This document shows, in pieces, positions 1-9,025 of a DNA stretch of 64,000 nt (within the stretch, counting starts at the first letter, position 1; each line of letters opens with the position of its first letter). The notes under the pieces were generated by a model. That model saw nothing but the letters and a program-made list of their open reading frames with translations, made no database searches and was not told the DNA's origin. The stretch spans positions 75,069 to 139,068 of the forward strand of contig DBQP01000017.1 of the NCBI GenBank assembly GCA_002305265.1. The letters are read 5' to 3'. Source of the stretch: Prevotellaceae bacterium UBA1391. GTDB lineage: Bacteria; Bacteroidota; Bacteroidia; Bacteroidales; Bacteroidaceae. The position numbers were made by a program, and so were the translations under genes.

Positions 1-470
1 TTGTTGTTCTCGATGAGAGAATCGTAAGCGGAGAGGATGGAGGCTATCTTTTGCTGGATGTGTAGTGGAGGTAATGCTACAGATATTTGATTTAGATTGC
101 CTTGGCTTAGCTTGGGTTGTGCAGAGCCTGTGACATATCCCGATATATTAGAGTGGTTAAGCGTATAACAAATATATATCATATCTGCTAACGCATTTGT
201 TTTTACAATGTGGGCGTGATTATTAACCCAGAATCTCCCTCTAACGATTTGAGCTATTGGCTGATTTCTGGACACAAGGTTTTCTCCATCTTCAGCAATT
301 AGCATATATTCACCATCGCATCTGTAATCTTGAACATAGTCTATGATACCTTGTGCGCCATAATAGGGGTATTCTCCTTTGAATGAAGCACGCTCCATCG
401 AAGACAGTGGTTTCCTCAATTTGTCGTAGTTCGTAAGGACTTGTCCAAGTTTATAAACCTGTTTTAGCAT
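1..470 (-). CDS. hsdS: Type I restriction enzyme specificity subunit HsdS (partial, C-terminus beyond window)
   Basis: Too poorly framed for automatic calling but clear by hand translation. The frame opens at ATG 468-470 (MLKQVYKLGQVLTNYDK) and runs open to base 1. The first target-recognition domain ends with the conserved helix entry LPPLHIQQKIASILSAYDSL, the hallmark of HsdS. HsdS supplies DNA target recognition for the HsdM methylase and HsdR nuclease. About 156 residues are present where the family has about 400, so the second recognition domain lies to the left of the window. It starts 5 bp after the DUF1016 gene, in one operon with hsdM. It is visibly more AT-rich than hsdM and the rest of the window, suggesting exchange of the specificity module by recombination. 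Confidence 0.9.
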   Translation of the reverse strand, partial: MLKQVYKLGQVLTNYDKLRKPLSSMERASFKGEYPYYGAQGIIDYVQDYRCDGEYMLIAEDGENLVSRNQPIAQIVRGRFWVNNHAHIVKTNALADMIYICYTLNHSNISGYVTGSAQPKLSQGNLNQISVALPPLHIQQKIASILSAYDSLIENN

Positions 471-475
471 ATCTA

Positions 476-1588
476 TCACTCCTCCCTCATTCCTTTCAAA
501 TCATTCCCAGCCTTTTCCTCCTCTTTATACTCCTTGAACTCCTGCACCCATTCCTGCAATTTCTCCTGCAACAGCTTTTTGTCTGGCAAGCAGAGCGCAT
601 ATTGCTGTGCATAGATATTGGCATCTTGTGGCAATGTGAGCTCCACAAGGGCGTCGTGTTTGGTTTTGCAGAGCAAAATGCCGATGGTCGGCTTTTCAAA
701 CTCTTGCTTCACATAGCGGTCATAGTAGTTGACATACATCTGCATTTGTCCCAGATCTTGATGCGTCAACTTGTCCACTTTCAAATCTACCAGGACATAA
801 CATTGTAGCAACCTGTTATAGAGCACAAGGTCGACGTAGAAGTTTTCCTCATCAAAGGTAAATCGTTTCTGTCTTGATTCAAAGAGAAAGCCTTTCCCGC
901 ACTCTAATAAGAACTGCTGAAGTTTGCTTAATATCGCTGTCTCTAGCTTCGATTCAGACAAGGCCGCGTCGGGTTGTAGCCCAACGAACTCTAATACCAA
1001 CGGATTCTTGATGATGTCTGTCGGCTTCTCAATGATCTGACCTTCACGAGAGAGTCGCAGAACCTTTTCCTTATCACTACTCAAGGCCAATCTCTCATAA
1101 AGACTGCTTGCTACTTGACGCTGTAGCTGCCTTACACTCCACATCTGACTCGCAGCCTCTATCTCATAGAACTTCCTTTCATCTGGATTTTCAATGCGCA
1201 TCAGCACGAGATAATGAGTCCACGTTAGTGTAAAATTGGGCACCTTTGGTTGGGGAGTATCGGTGTTGATTTGAATTTGATAATCAGTGATTGTCAAATT
1301 CGAATAAACCAAGTAGAATTGCCTAATCTGCCGAAGGTTTGAATACGACCAACCTGCACCATGTTGCGCTGTCAATCGCTCTGACAACCTCTGCAACACT
1401 TCTTTTCCATAGGCACCTTTGAGGTTGCCTTGCTGCTCGTACTCAACAATATATTGCCCCACACCATAATAAGTGTACACCATGGCCGTATTGACAGCTT
1501 TCGCTATCTTGCCATGACTCTCGTTGATGAGAGCTGATATGGTAGAGAATAGTTTCTCTTCGCAATTTCGTGCTAAATTTTCTTCCAT
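476..1588 (-). CDS. DUF1016/YhcG-type PDDEXK nuclease domain protein
   Basis: A 370-residue protein with the two-part YhcG/DUF1016 layout: an N-terminal alpha-helical domain (about residues 10-180, with GWSYSNLRQIRQFY) and a C-terminal PDDEXK-type domain (about 200-350). The latter shows FYVDLVLYNR followed by CYVLVDLKVDKL, giving the Asp and Asp-x-Lys residues expected of the nuclease fold. Proteins of this family are often embedded in type I restriction loci; their exact role there is not settled, and a nuclease or defence accessory function is inference. The gene lies between hsdM (9 bp upstream) and hsdS (5 bp downstream). Like hsdS it is AT-richer than hsdM, so the two may have arrived together. 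Confidence 0.88.
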   Translation of the reverse strand: MEENLARNCEEKLFSTISALINESHGKIAKAVNTAMVYTYYGVGQYIVEYEQQGNLKGAYGKEVLQRLSERLTAQHGAGWSYSNLRQIRQFYLVYSNLTITDYQIQINTDTPQPKVPNFTLTWTHYLVLMRIENPDERKFYEIEAASQMWSVRQLQRQVASSLYERLALSSDKEKVLRLSREGQIIEKPTDIIKNPLVLEFVGLQPDAALSESKLETAILSKLQQFLLECGKGFLFESRQKRFTFDEENFYVDLVLYNRLLQCYVLVDLKVDKLTHQDLGQMQMYVNYYDRYVKQEFEKPTIGILLCKTKHDALVELTLPQDANIYAQQYALCLPDKKLLQEKLQEWVQEFKEYKEEEKAGNDLKGMREE

Positions 1589-1597
1589 GTCCCCTCC

Positions 1598-3274
1598 TTA
1601 CCCAAACAATTCCTTCAAATTCTTCTCAATCTCGCTCTCCAGCTCCCGTGCCTGCGCATTCAGCGTGGCGAAGTCGGCGTGGAGGGTCTGCATTGTTTGC
1701 TTGAATTCCTCCTCGGTCATGCCGTCGTCCTCGATCACCACGCCCACGTAGCGGCCGGCGTTGAGGCTGTAGTCGTTGTCGATGATGCCGTCTTCGCCGT
1801 CGAGCTTCGCCACCTTGCAGAGGCCCACGACGTCTTGGTACTCGCCGTTGGGCCAGCGCTCCAGCAGCCATTCGGCCTCGGCCGTCTGGCCCGCCGCCTT
1901 GTATTCGTCCACCAGCGCCCAGAAGGCGGCGCTGTCGCCCTCGTAGAGGCGGCTGATGATGCCGAGATTCTTGATTTGCTCGTCGGAAAACTTGCGGTGG
2001 GCGCGGTCTACCTGCGTGAAGATGTTGCGGGCGTCGATGAAGAGAATCTCGTCGCGGCGGGTCCGCTGCTTGTTGAAGAACCAGAGCGTGGCCGGCAGCG
2101 TCACCGTGGAGAACATGTTGCTCGGCAGCGTCACCATCTGGCTGATGATGCCGTCCTCGATCATCTTCTTCCGGATCTCCAGCTCCGAGCCGCCCGCGTC
2201 GCTGGCCGAGTTGGCCATCACGAGCGCGGCCTTGCCCGTGTCGTTGAGCGCCGTGGCGAAGTAGCCCATCCAGAGATAGTTGGCATTGGGCACGGTCTCC
2301 TTCTTGTCGGCCGTCTTCCGTCCCGTCTTCGTCTTGTTGCGAGGCACGCCATAGGTGCTGAAGCGCGGGTCGTCGAGCACCTTGTCGAGCACCACCTCGT
2401 CGACGTTGAACGGCGGGTTGGCCATCACGTAGTCGAACTGGCCCACGGCGTTGTAGGGGTCGCTGTAGAAGGAGTTGGCCTCGGTGATCTCGCCGCGGAT
2501 GTTGTTGAGCAGGAGGTTCATCTTGGCCAGCTTCACCGTGTCGGGCTCTTTCTCCACGCCGTAGCAGCGGAAGCGCATCATCTCGTCGCTGGTGGCGTTG
2601 TGGCGGTGCATGTAGCGGGCGGCCTGCACGAACATGCCCGCCGACCCGCAGGCGGGGTCGAGGAACTTCTTGTCGCCCGTCGTGGGCTGGAGCACCTCCA
2701 CCATATACTGCACCACCGATGCGGGCGTGTAGAAGGCGCCGCCTCCCTGGCCCTCGGCGAGGGCGAAGTTGCCGAGGAAATACTCGTAGATCTGCCCGAA
2801 GAGGTCGATGCTGATGTTCTCGGGGATGTCCTTGAACACGCGCACGATGCGGCTCAGCAGCTCCGGTTCCTCTTCCGGCACGAGCTGTCCGTAGACCTCC
2901 TTGGGCAGCACGCCCTCCATGGGAGGATTCTCGCGCTCGATGGCCTCCATGGCCTGCTTCACGAGCAGGGCCTTGTCGGCATTGTCGGGGGCGTTGTTGA
3001 TGTCGTCGAAGTAGGCGCAGGCGGGCAGGAAGAAGCCGCATTTCTCCACGGCCACGTCCTTGTAGCTGCGCTCCATGCGCGTGCCCTTGCAGCGGGCATA
3101 CTCGGCGTCGATGTCCGCCTTGTGCTGCTTGAAGCGCACGTCGGCATAGCGGAGGAAGATGAGTCCGAGGATGGGTTGTCCGTATTTGTTGGCCGCGAGG
3201 TGGGCACCGGCGCGGAGCATGTCGGCCGAGTGCCAGAGGCGGTCCTTGAGTTCCTTGAGTTCGAGATCGGTCAT
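1598..3274 (-). CDS. hsdM: Type I restriction-modification DNA methyltransferase subunit HsdM
   Basis: A 558-residue N6-adenine methyltransferase subunit that modifies host DNA using S-adenosylmethionine. The N-terminal HsdM domain starts MTDLELKELKDRLWHSADML. The SAM-binding motif FLDPACGSAGMF lies near residue 206 and the catalytic NPPF motif (VMANPPFNVDEV) near 286. I chose ATG 3272-3274 because it begins the conserved N-terminal helix; the open frame continues about 155 codons upstream, but that part is low-complexity Arg/Pro/Ala sequence and crosses the promoter. The gene is first in an operon with the DUF1016 nuclease and hsdS. No hsdR is visible; it may lie left of the window. Confidence 0.95.
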   Translation of the reverse strand: MTDLELKELKDRLWHSADMLRAGAHLAANKYGQPILGLIFLRYADVRFKQHKADIDAEYARCKGTRMERSYKDVAVEKCGFFLPACAYFDDINNAPDNADKALLVKQAMEAIERENPPMEGVLPKEVYGQLVPEEEPELLSRIVRVFKDIPENISIDLFGQIYEYFLGNFALAEGQGGGAFYTPASVVQYMVEVLQPTTGDKKFLDPACGSAGMFVQAARYMHRHNATSDEMMRFRCYGVEKEPDTVKLAKMNLLLNNIRGEITEANSFYSDPYNAVGQFDYVMANPPFNVDEVVLDKVLDDPRFSTYGVPRNKTKTGRKTADKKETVPNANYLWMGYFATALNDTGKAALVMANSASDAGGSELEIRKKMIEDGIISQMVTLPSNMFSTVTLPATLWFFNKQRTRRDEILFIDARNIFTQVDRAHRKFSDEQIKNLGIISRLYEGDSAAFWALVDEYKAAGQTAEAEWLLERWPNGEYQDVVGLCKVAKLDGEDGIIDNDYSLNAGRYVGVVIEDDGMTEEEFKQTMQTLHADFATLNAQARELESEIEKNLKELFG

Positions 3275-3378
3275 GGTCTTTTGTGGGTTTTTCTGTTCGT
3301 GTGCTGCGGGGTGCGCCCGCGTCGGAGCGTTCCGCGGGTTGTCGTCGGTCGGGACAACGGCGCACGGGGTACAAGCTG

Positions 3379-3386
3379 CAAATATA
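3379..3386 (-). promoter_or_regulatory. Bacteroidetes -7 promoter element of hsdM
   Basis: On the minus strand the octamer reads TATATTTG, matching the Bacteroidetes -7 consensus TAnnTTTG, about 105 bp before the hsdM start. No clear -33 TTTG was found at the usual spacing, so the call rests on the -7 box and position. Confidence 0.5.
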
Positions 3387-3565
3387 TCAAAATCACGGCG
3401 AAATGCCATGACTTTTTCGCACAAAGCCGCCTGCGGCGCCTTTTTTCGTGCGTCGGTGCACCTTTTTCCGCGCTTTTCCCCCGTGGTGTCGGGCCCGATG
3501 TGCGCCAGGGCGGCGCCACCCGTCTGCGCCCCACGGCGGGCGGAGGCGGCAGGCCCCCGATGCAG

Positions 3566-3608
3566 CAGACCACCCGCCGGATGCCGAGGACATCTGACGG
3601 GTGGTCTG
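3566..3608 (-). terminator. Stem-loop downstream of guaA, possible terminator
   Basis: CAGACCACCCG at 3566-3576 is perfectly complementary to 3598-3608, giving an 11-bp stem with a 21-nt loop, 120-165 bp after the guaA stop. No U-tract follows on the minus strand, so termination is only a guess. The rest of 3275-3729 shows no gene. Confidence 0.35.
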
Positions 3609-3729
3609 ACTGCGGGGGGACGGCGATGGCCGGGCGGGGGCTGCGCCCGTTCCCGTTCTGCCGAGGCGGGCGTCGCGGCTGCCGGCTTCGCTGGCGAAGG
3701 ATCTTCCGGGCGGGGAAAGGCGCCGTGGC

Positions 3730-5274
3730 TCACTCCCACTCGATGGTTGCGGGCGGCTTGGAGGAGATGTCGTAGCAGACGCGGTTGACGCCCTTCACCT
3801 TGTTGATGATATCGTTGGACACCTGCGCGAGAAACTCGTAGGGCAGGTGTGCCCAGTCGGCGGTCATGGCGTCCATCGAGGTCACGGCGCGCAGTGCCAC
3901 GGGGTGCTCATAGGTGCGCTCGTCGCCCATGACGCCGACGCTGCGGACGTCGCTGAGCAGGATGGCGCCTGCCTGCCACACCTTGTCGTAGAGCCGCTCG
4001 CCGTCGTCGCAGCGCCAGTTCCAGAGGCCCTGGATGAAGATGTCGTCGGCCTCCTGCAGCACGGCCACTTTCTCGGGCGTGATGTCGCCGAGGATGCGCA
4101 CGGCGAGTCCGGGTCCGGGGAAGGGGTGGCGCTTGATGAGGTGCTCGGGCATGCCGAGCTCGTAGCCCACGCGGCGCACCTCGTCCTTGAAGAGCCACTG
4201 CAGGGGCTCGCAGAGGCTGAGCTGCATCTCCTCGGGCAGTCCGCCCACGTTGTGGTGGCTCTTGATGGTCTTGCCGGTGATGTTGAGGCTCTCGATGCGG
4301 TCGGGATAGATGGTGCCCTGCGCGAGCCATTTGGCGTCGGTGATCTTCTTGGCCTCGGCATTGAAGACCTCGACGAAATCGCGGCCGATGATCTTGCGCT
4401 TGGCTTCCGGCTCGCGCACGCCCTGGAGGTCGGCAAAGAACTTGGTGCTGGCGTCGACGCCGACGACGTTGAGGCCGAGGCATTCATAGTCGTTGAGCAC
4501 TTTGCGGAACTCGTCCTTGCGCAGCATGCCGTGGTCGACGAAGATGCAGGTGAGGTTGCGGCCGATGGCGCGGTTGAGCAGGACGGCGGCCACGCTCGAG
4601 TCGACGCCTCCGGAGAGTCCGAGGATGACGCGGTCGTTGCCGAGCTGCTCCTTGAGCTGCTGCACGGTGGTCTCGACGAAGGAGGCGGGGCTCCAGTCCT
4701 GCTGTCCGCCGCAGATGTCGACGACGAAGTTGCGGAGCAGCTGCGTGCCCTGGAGGCTGTGGAAGACCTCGGGGTGGAACTGCACGCCCCAGATGGGCTC
4801 GCTGTCGGCAGCGTAGGCGGCGAAGTGGACGGTGGAGGTGGAGGCGATGCGGTGGAATCCGGCGGGGATGGCGGTGATGGTGTCGCCGTGGCTCATCCAC
4901 ACCTGCGAACCGGGCTCGAAGCCGCGGAAGAGCGGGTCGGTGGTGTCGATGTACTCGAGGTTGGCGCGTCCGTACTCGCGGCTGCCCGCGGGCTCCACCT
5001 TGCCGCCGAGGGCATGGCTCATGTACTGTGCACCGTAGCAGATGCCGAGGATGGGATAGCGTCCGCGGATGTCGCTGAGGTCGACCTGGAAGGCGCCGTC
5101 GTCGTAAACGGACAAAGGACTTCCGCTGAGTATCACGCCGATTACGTCAGGGTCGTCCTTGGGCATCTTGTTGTAGGGCAGGATCTCGCAGAAGGTGTCG
5201 AGCTCGCGCAGGCGGCGGCCGATGAGCTGCGTGGTCTGGCTTCCGAAGTCGAGGATGATGATTTTCTGTTGCAT
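3730..5274 (-). CDS. guaA: GMP synthase (glutamine-hydrolysing)
   Basis: A 514-residue enzyme that converts XMP, ATP and glutamine to GMP in the cytoplasm, the last step of guanine nucleotide synthesis. The class I glutamine amidotransferase domain (about 1-195) has the nucleophile Cys79 in ILGICYGAQYM and the His-Glu pair in VQFHPEVFHS. The ATP-pyrophosphatase domain follows, with PP-loop LGLSGGVDSSVAA near residue 222, and the dimerisation domain ends in the family signature KPPATIEWE. ATG 5272-5274 begins MQQKIIILDFGSQ, the normal GuaA start; the much longer upstream open frame runs through the promoter and the divergent gene and was rejected. Monocistronic by its surroundings. Confidence 0.97.
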   Translation of the reverse strand: MQQKIIILDFGSQTTQLIGRRLRELDTFCEILPYNKMPKDDPDVIGVILSGSPLSVYDDGAFQVDLSDIRGRYPILGICYGAQYMSHALGGKVEPAGSREYGRANLEYIDTTDPLFRGFEPGSQVWMSHGDTITAIPAGFHRIASTSTVHFAAYAADSEPIWGVQFHPEVFHSLQGTQLLRNFVVDICGGQQDWSPASFVETTVQQLKEQLGNDRVILGLSGGVDSSVAAVLLNRAIGRNLTCIFVDHGMLRKDEFRKVLNDYECLGLNVVGVDASTKFFADLQGVREPEAKRKIIGRDFVEVFNAEAKKITDAKWLAQGTIYPDRIESLNITGKTIKSHHNVGGLPEEMQLSLCEPLQWLFKDEVRRVGYELGMPEHLIKRHPFPGPGLAVRILGDITPEKVAVLQEADDIFIQGLWNWRCDDGERLYDKVWQAGAILLSDVRSVGVMGDERTYEHPVALRAVTSMDAMTADWAHLPYEFLAQVSNDIINKVKGVNRVCYDISSKPPATIEWE

Positions 5275-5332
5275 GCGCTGTCGTGGGATAGGTTCCTCGC
5301 GGGGAGGAAGTTGAAGGTTTCGCTTGAAGGCG

Positions 5333-5340
5333 CAAAGGTA
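5333..5340 (-). promoter_or_regulatory. -7 promoter element of guaA
   Basis: The minus strand reads TACCTTTG followed by C, a strong match to TAnnTTTG, 59 bp before the guaA start codon. The predicted transcript begins a few bases further on, leaving a leader of about 50 nt. Confidence 0.65.
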
Positions 5341-5461
5341 CGAAATGTTTTCGAGATTTGCTGCAAATTGCGCCGCATCTTTGCGGTGGGGCGGCATTTG
5401 CGAGCCGCGGGCGGCGCTGCCGCGCCTGCCGATCTGAGCGACGGCGCCAGCTTGGGATTTC

Positions 5462-5604
5462 AACTGCGTTCGTTTTGAAAAACGACTGCGCTCTTTTTGG
5501 CGGACGACTGCGCTCGTTTTTTTCGGGCGCGTGTGGGGGCGGATCCTGAGAAGGCCTTCGCGCGGAATCGAGAAGGCCTTCGTGCGGTGCTGCGAAGGCC
5601 TTCG
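5462..5604. repeat. 22-nt phased array: three ACTGCG-type units then three CGAAGGCCTTCG palindromes
   Basis: Core (A/G)ACTGCG occurs at 5462, 5484 and 5506; the palindrome core GAAGGCCTTCG occurs at 5550, 5572 and 5594. All intervals are 22 nt, and the step between the two families (5506 to 5550) is 44, so both share one register with a single unrecognisable unit at 5528. The array fills much of the 648-bp divergent gap between guaA and the acetyltransferase gene, upstream of both promoters. Confidence 0.9.
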
Positions 5605-5739
5605 TGGGGGAAGGGGCATGAGGGGCCACTGGGGACGAGGCGCATGGGGCGGCGGGCGATGGCGCGTGGGGCGAGTGGTGGTCGTCGGTTGGCGACGAAA
5701 AAAGGGGGTGGGCGGTGGATGTTTCTGTGCGATATTTCC

Positions 5740-5747
5740 TATCTTTG
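5740..5747 (+). promoter_or_regulatory. -7 promoter element of the sugar O-acetyltransferase gene
   Basis: TATCTTTG followed by CC matches TAnnTTTG. It lies 176 bp before the chosen ATG at 5923, implying a leader of about 165 nt, or a longer N-terminus if ATG 5887 is used. Confidence 0.55.
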
Positions 5748-5922
5748 CCCGTGGCGGCCCGGCTGAGCTCGTGGCGGTCCGGCCGGTGCGGTGCGTCGGG
5801 GCGTGGCGCCGGTGGCCGGAGGACGCGGGCTGCGCCGCTGGACGAAGGCTGGGGGCGGACGCGGAGACGGCGGGCGCGGGCTGGAGATGCCGACTGGAAC
5901 TTACTTCATCAACGATACGAAC

Positions 5923-6513
5923 ATGACTGAATGGGAAAAATGTATGGCTGGAGAGTGGTATGATTGCCACGCTCCTGAATTTGTGGAGGCCAAGGCGCGG
6001 GCCTCGGCGTGGTGTGCGCGCTACAATGCGACGCCCTATGTGGAGCGCGACGTGCGCCGGCAGCTGCTGGAGGAGCTGCTGGGCGCGGTGGGCTCGAACG
6101 TGAGTGTGGGCGACAACTTCCGCTGCGACTTTGGGCGGAACATCTATTTGGGGTCGAACGTGAGCGTGAATCTCAACTGCACGTTCGTCGACTGCCACCG
6201 CATCACGATTGGCGACGACGTGCTGATTGCGCCTTGTGTGCATCTGACGACGGCCAGTCATCCCGTGGAGTTGGCCGACCGGCTGACGCCCGACTGGCAG
6301 CCCGCGAGCGGGGCGTATCGCTGGCGCACGTTTGCCAAGCCCATCCGCATCGGCAATGGTTGCTGGATCGGGGCCAATGTGGTGGTGCTGCCGGGTGTGA
6401 CGATCGGCGACGGGACGGTGATCGGGGCTGGGTCGGTGGTGACGAAGGACATCCCGGCGAACGTGGTGGCGGTGGGCAATCCCTGTCGCGTGCTGCGGGC
6501 CATCAACCGGTGA
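5923..6513 (+). CDS. Maltose/galactoside O-acetyltransferase family protein
   Basis: A 196-residue acetyl-CoA-dependent sugar O-acetyltransferase of the Maa/LacA family. The N-terminal cap domain (MTEWEKCMAGEWYDCHAPEF) is followed by a left-handed beta-helix built from hexapeptide repeats (about 70-190; for example ITIGDDVLIAP and IRIGNGCWIGANVVVLPG), ending VVAVGNPCRVLRAI. The catalytic His is in LTTASHPVE. I chose ATG 5923 because family members begin MTExEKMLAGxxY; an in-frame ATG at 5887 would add 12 residues. The gene stands alone between guaA and pckA, so the acceptor sugar cannot be inferred from context. Confidence 0.9.
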   Translation: MTEWEKCMAGEWYDCHAPEFVEAKARASAWCARYNATPYVERDVRRQLLEELLGAVGSNVSVGDNFRCDFGRNIYLGSNVSVNLNCTFVDCHRITIGDDVLIAPCVHLTTASHPVELADRLTPDWQPASGAYRWRTFAKPIRIGNGCWIGANVVVLPGVTIGDGTVIGAGSVVTKDIPANVVAVGNPCRVLRAINR

Positions 6514-6671
6514 GCGGCGCGGGGTGGCGGCGGGTGTTGCCCGTGGCGGCTCGGGTGCTGCCCTCCAGACAGGGCGGTAGGGGGCGATGACGCGCAGGCG
6601 ATGCCCGTGATGGATTGAGGTGTGGTGGAGGTGTTGCTGTGGCATGTCGCTCGTGGACGACCCGCGCGGAC

Positions 6672-6708
6672 GAAAAAAGCCGGAGCGCGGCGTGGGCTGC
6701 GCTCCGGC
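6672..6708 (-). terminator. Rho-independent terminator of pckA
   Basis: GCCGGAGCGC at 6679-6688 pairs perfectly with 6699-6708 (10 bp, 10-nt loop), and on the minus strand it is followed at once by six T residues (6673-6678). It lies 50 bp after the pckA stop codon. Confidence 0.9.
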
Positions 6709-6758
6709 TATGGAGTGTGGCGCGGCGGCTGGGCCGCCGGCGGATGTTGCGTGTGGAA

Positions 6759-8360
6759 TTAGAGCTGAGGACCAGCTGCTACGAGTGCCTTGCCTGCCTC
6801 GTTCGTCGTGTACTTGGAGAAGTTCTTGATGAAGCGAGCTGCGAGGTCCTGTGCCTTGGCATCCCACTCTGCGGGATCGGCGTAGGTGTCGCGAGGATCG
6901 AGGATGGCGGGGTTGACACCGGGAAGGGCTGTGGGCACCTCGAAGTTGAAGAGAGGAATCTTCTTGGTCTCAGCCTCGAGGATGGAGCCGTCGAGGATGG
7001 CGTCGATGATACCGCGTGTGTCGGGGATGGAGATGCGCTTGCCAGTTCCGTTCCAGCCAGTGTTGACGAGGAATGCCTTGGAGTTGTTCTTCACCATCTT
7101 CTTCACGAGTTCCTCGGCATACTTGGTGGGGTGGAGCTCAAGGAATGCCTGGCCGAAGCATGCGGAGAAGGTCGGCGTGGGCTCAGTGATGCCGCGCTCT
7201 GTGCCGGCGAGCTTTGCAGTGAATCCAGAGAGGAAGTAGTACTGTGTCTGCTCGGGTGTGAGGATGCTGACGGGAGGCAGCACGCCGAATGCGTCGGCAG
7301 AGAGGAAGATGACCTTGGTGGCAGCGGGTGCGGATCCACCGGGCTGGATGTTCTTGATGTGGTTGATGGGGTAGGACACGCGTGTGTTCTCGGTGACGCT
7401 CTTGTCGTTGAAGTCGATGGTGCCGTCTTCAGCAACGGTTACGTTCTCGAGGAGTGCGTCGCGCTTGATGGCCTCATAGATGTCGGGCTCGTTCTCCTTG
7501 GAGAGACCGATGACCTTGGCATAGCAGCCGCCCTCGAAGTTGAAGACGCCGTTGTCGTCCCATCCGTGCTCGTCGTCGCCGATGAGCTTGCGCTTGGGGT
7601 CGGTGGAGAGGGTGGTCTTGCCGGTGCCGGAGAGACCGAAGAAGATGGCTGTGTTCTCGCCGTTCATGTCGCAGTTGGCCGAGCAGTGCATGGAGGCGAT
7701 GCCCTTGAGGGGGAGGTAGTAGTTCATCATGGAGAACATACCCTTCTTCATCTCGCCGCCGTACCATGTGTTGACGATGACCTGCTCGCGGCTGGTGACG
7801 TTGAAAGCGATGCAAGTCTCAGAGTTGAGGCCGAGCTCCTGGTAGTTCTCTACCTTTGCCTTGGAGGCGTTGTAGATGACGAAGTCGGGCGTGAAGTCTG
7901 CGAGCTCCTCAGCTGTGGGCTTGATGAACATGTTGGTCACGAAGTGAGCCTGCCATGCCACCTCGACGATGAAGCGCACGGACATGCGGGTGTCCTTGTT
8001 GGCACCGCAGAATGCGTCTACGACGTAGAGGTTCTTGTTGCTGAGTTCCTTCTTGGCGATGTCCTTGATTGCAGCCCAAGCGGTTTCGGTCATGGGGTGG
8101 TTGTCGTTCTTGAATTCGTCGGATGTCCACCATACCGTATCCTTGGAAGTCTCGTCCATGACGATATACTTGTCCTTGGGTGAACGGCCTGTGTAGATAC
8201 CGGTCATTACGTTCACAGCACCCAGTTCAGTGTTCTTGCCTACTTCGTAGCCTACGAGGCCAGCTTTGGTTTCCTCCTCGAAGAGCTTCTCGTAGGAGGG
8301 GTTGTGGGCGATCACTGTGGAACCTGTGATGCCATACTGTGTCAAATCAAGTGTTGCCAT
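6759..8360 (-). CDS. pckA: Phosphoenolpyruvate carboxykinase (ATP)
   Basis: A 533-residue ATP-dependent PEP carboxykinase interconverting oxaloacetate + ATP and PEP + CO2. In Bacteroidales it usually runs in the carboxylating direction during fermentation to succinate and propionate (family knowledge). Visible motifs: the substrate loop GRSPKDKYIV near residue 55-65, the kinase-1a P-loop GLSGTGKTT near 245, the metal-binding DDEHGWDD near 265-275, and NTGWNGTGKRI. Length is typical. The start ATG 8358-8360 opens MATLDLTQYGI. Single gene with its own promoter and a strong terminator. Confidence 0.97.
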   Translation of the reverse strand: MATLDLTQYGITGSTVIAHNPSYEKLFEEETKAGLVGYEVGKNTELGAVNVMTGIYTGRSPKDKYIVMDETSKDTVWWTSDEFKNDNHPMTETAWAAIKDIAKKELSNKNLYVVDAFCGANKDTRMSVRFIVEVAWQAHFVTNMFIKPTAEELADFTPDFVIYNASKAKVENYQELGLNSETCIAFNVTSREQVIVNTWYGGEMKKGMFSMMNYYLPLKGIASMHCSANCDMNGENTAIFFGLSGTGKTTLSTDPKRKLIGDDEHGWDDNGVFNFEGGCYAKVIGLSKENEPDIYEAIKRDALLENVTVAEDGTIDFNDKSVTENTRVSYPINHIKNIQPGGSAPAATKVIFLSADAFGVLPPVSILTPEQTQYYFLSGFTAKLAGTERGITEPTPTFSACFGQAFLELHPTKYAEELVKKMVKNNSKAFLVNTGWNGTGKRISIPDTRGIIDAILDGSILEAETKKIPLFNFEVPTALPGVNPAILDPRDTYADPAEWDAKAQDLAARFIKNFSKYTTNEAGKALVAAGPQL

Positions 8361-8469
8361 AAGTAGTTTTTAATTATAAAAAGTGTTGGGATAATCGTTG
8401 TGTCGTTGCGGGGCCGATGTGGGCGTGCGGTGTTCGGGGTGCGCACACAGCGGCTGCTTGAACTGTTGA

Positions 8470-8477
8470 CAAAGTTA
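8470..8477 (-). promoter_or_regulatory. -7 promoter element of pckA
   Basis: The minus strand reads TAACTTTG, matching TAnnTTTG, 110 bp upstream of the pckA start; the surrounding DNA is locally AT-rich. Confidence 0.6.
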
Positions 8478-8775
8478 GTAAAATTCTTTGATTCATTGCA
8501 GGGAACGTCATTATATTTTAGTTTTTTTAAAGCATTTGCCGAACTGGGGTGCAGATTGTAAAGGTTTTGCTGTGGATTTGCAATATGGAGTTTTCATCTG
8601 CGTGCGCTTTCAGTGGGGTTTGACAGGGGAATGAGGTGGCGTGAGGTGCGCGGAAGGCGATGCCGCGGCCCCATTTCAGCAGGGCGGATGGGCGGCCGGG
8701 GAATGGAGCGGGCGGCGGCTGGAGCGGCGGAGCTGCGGAGGGCGTGTGGGTGCGGCGCGCGCGGTGTATCGGTGG

Positions 8776-8863
8776 GATGCAGGCGGGGAGCCAGTGCAGC
8801 GCAGGCGGTGCGCAGGTGGGGTGCAGGCGGTGCATCAGTGCGGTGCAGGCGGTGCGCGGGAAT
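8776..8863. repeat. 22-nt phased array, GC-rich unit (core TGCAGGCGG)
   Basis: Four units begin at 8776, 8798, 8820 and 8842 with cores GATGCAGGCGG, AGCGCAGGCGG, GGTGCAGGCGG and GGTGCAGGCGG. Spacing is exactly 22 each time; a weaker unit may precede at 8754. It lies in the divergent gap between pckA and the nucleoside transporter, upstream of both promoters. Confidence 0.85.
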
Positions 8864-8919
8864 GAGGCGGGGGCGGCGGTTTTTTCGGGCAAACGCGTGG
8901 TGGTTTCGCAAAAAAGATG

Positions 8920-8927
8920 TATTTTTG
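8920..8927 (+). promoter_or_regulatory. -7 promoter element of the nucleoside transporter gene
   Basis: TATTTTTG followed by C fits TAnnTTTG, 99 bp before ATG 9026. Confidence 0.55.
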
Positions 8928-9025
8928 CAGGCAAACATTCGAAAACGTGAATCTGTAAATCCGAAAATCCGCTGCTTCGCCTCCGGACGCCGGTGGCTGA
9001 AGGGCGGGCTCAACCCGTTCGCCTC

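Noticed and set aside
3275..3739. N-terminal extension of hsdM
   Set aside because: No similarity to HsdM, low complexity, and it would span the -7 element at 3379-3386.
5275..6867. Very long N-terminal extension of guaA (open frame to 6867)
   Set aside because: It is Arg/Pro/His-rich, crosses the guaA promoter and the whole acetyltransferase gene; GC-rich DNA leaves antisense frames open by chance.
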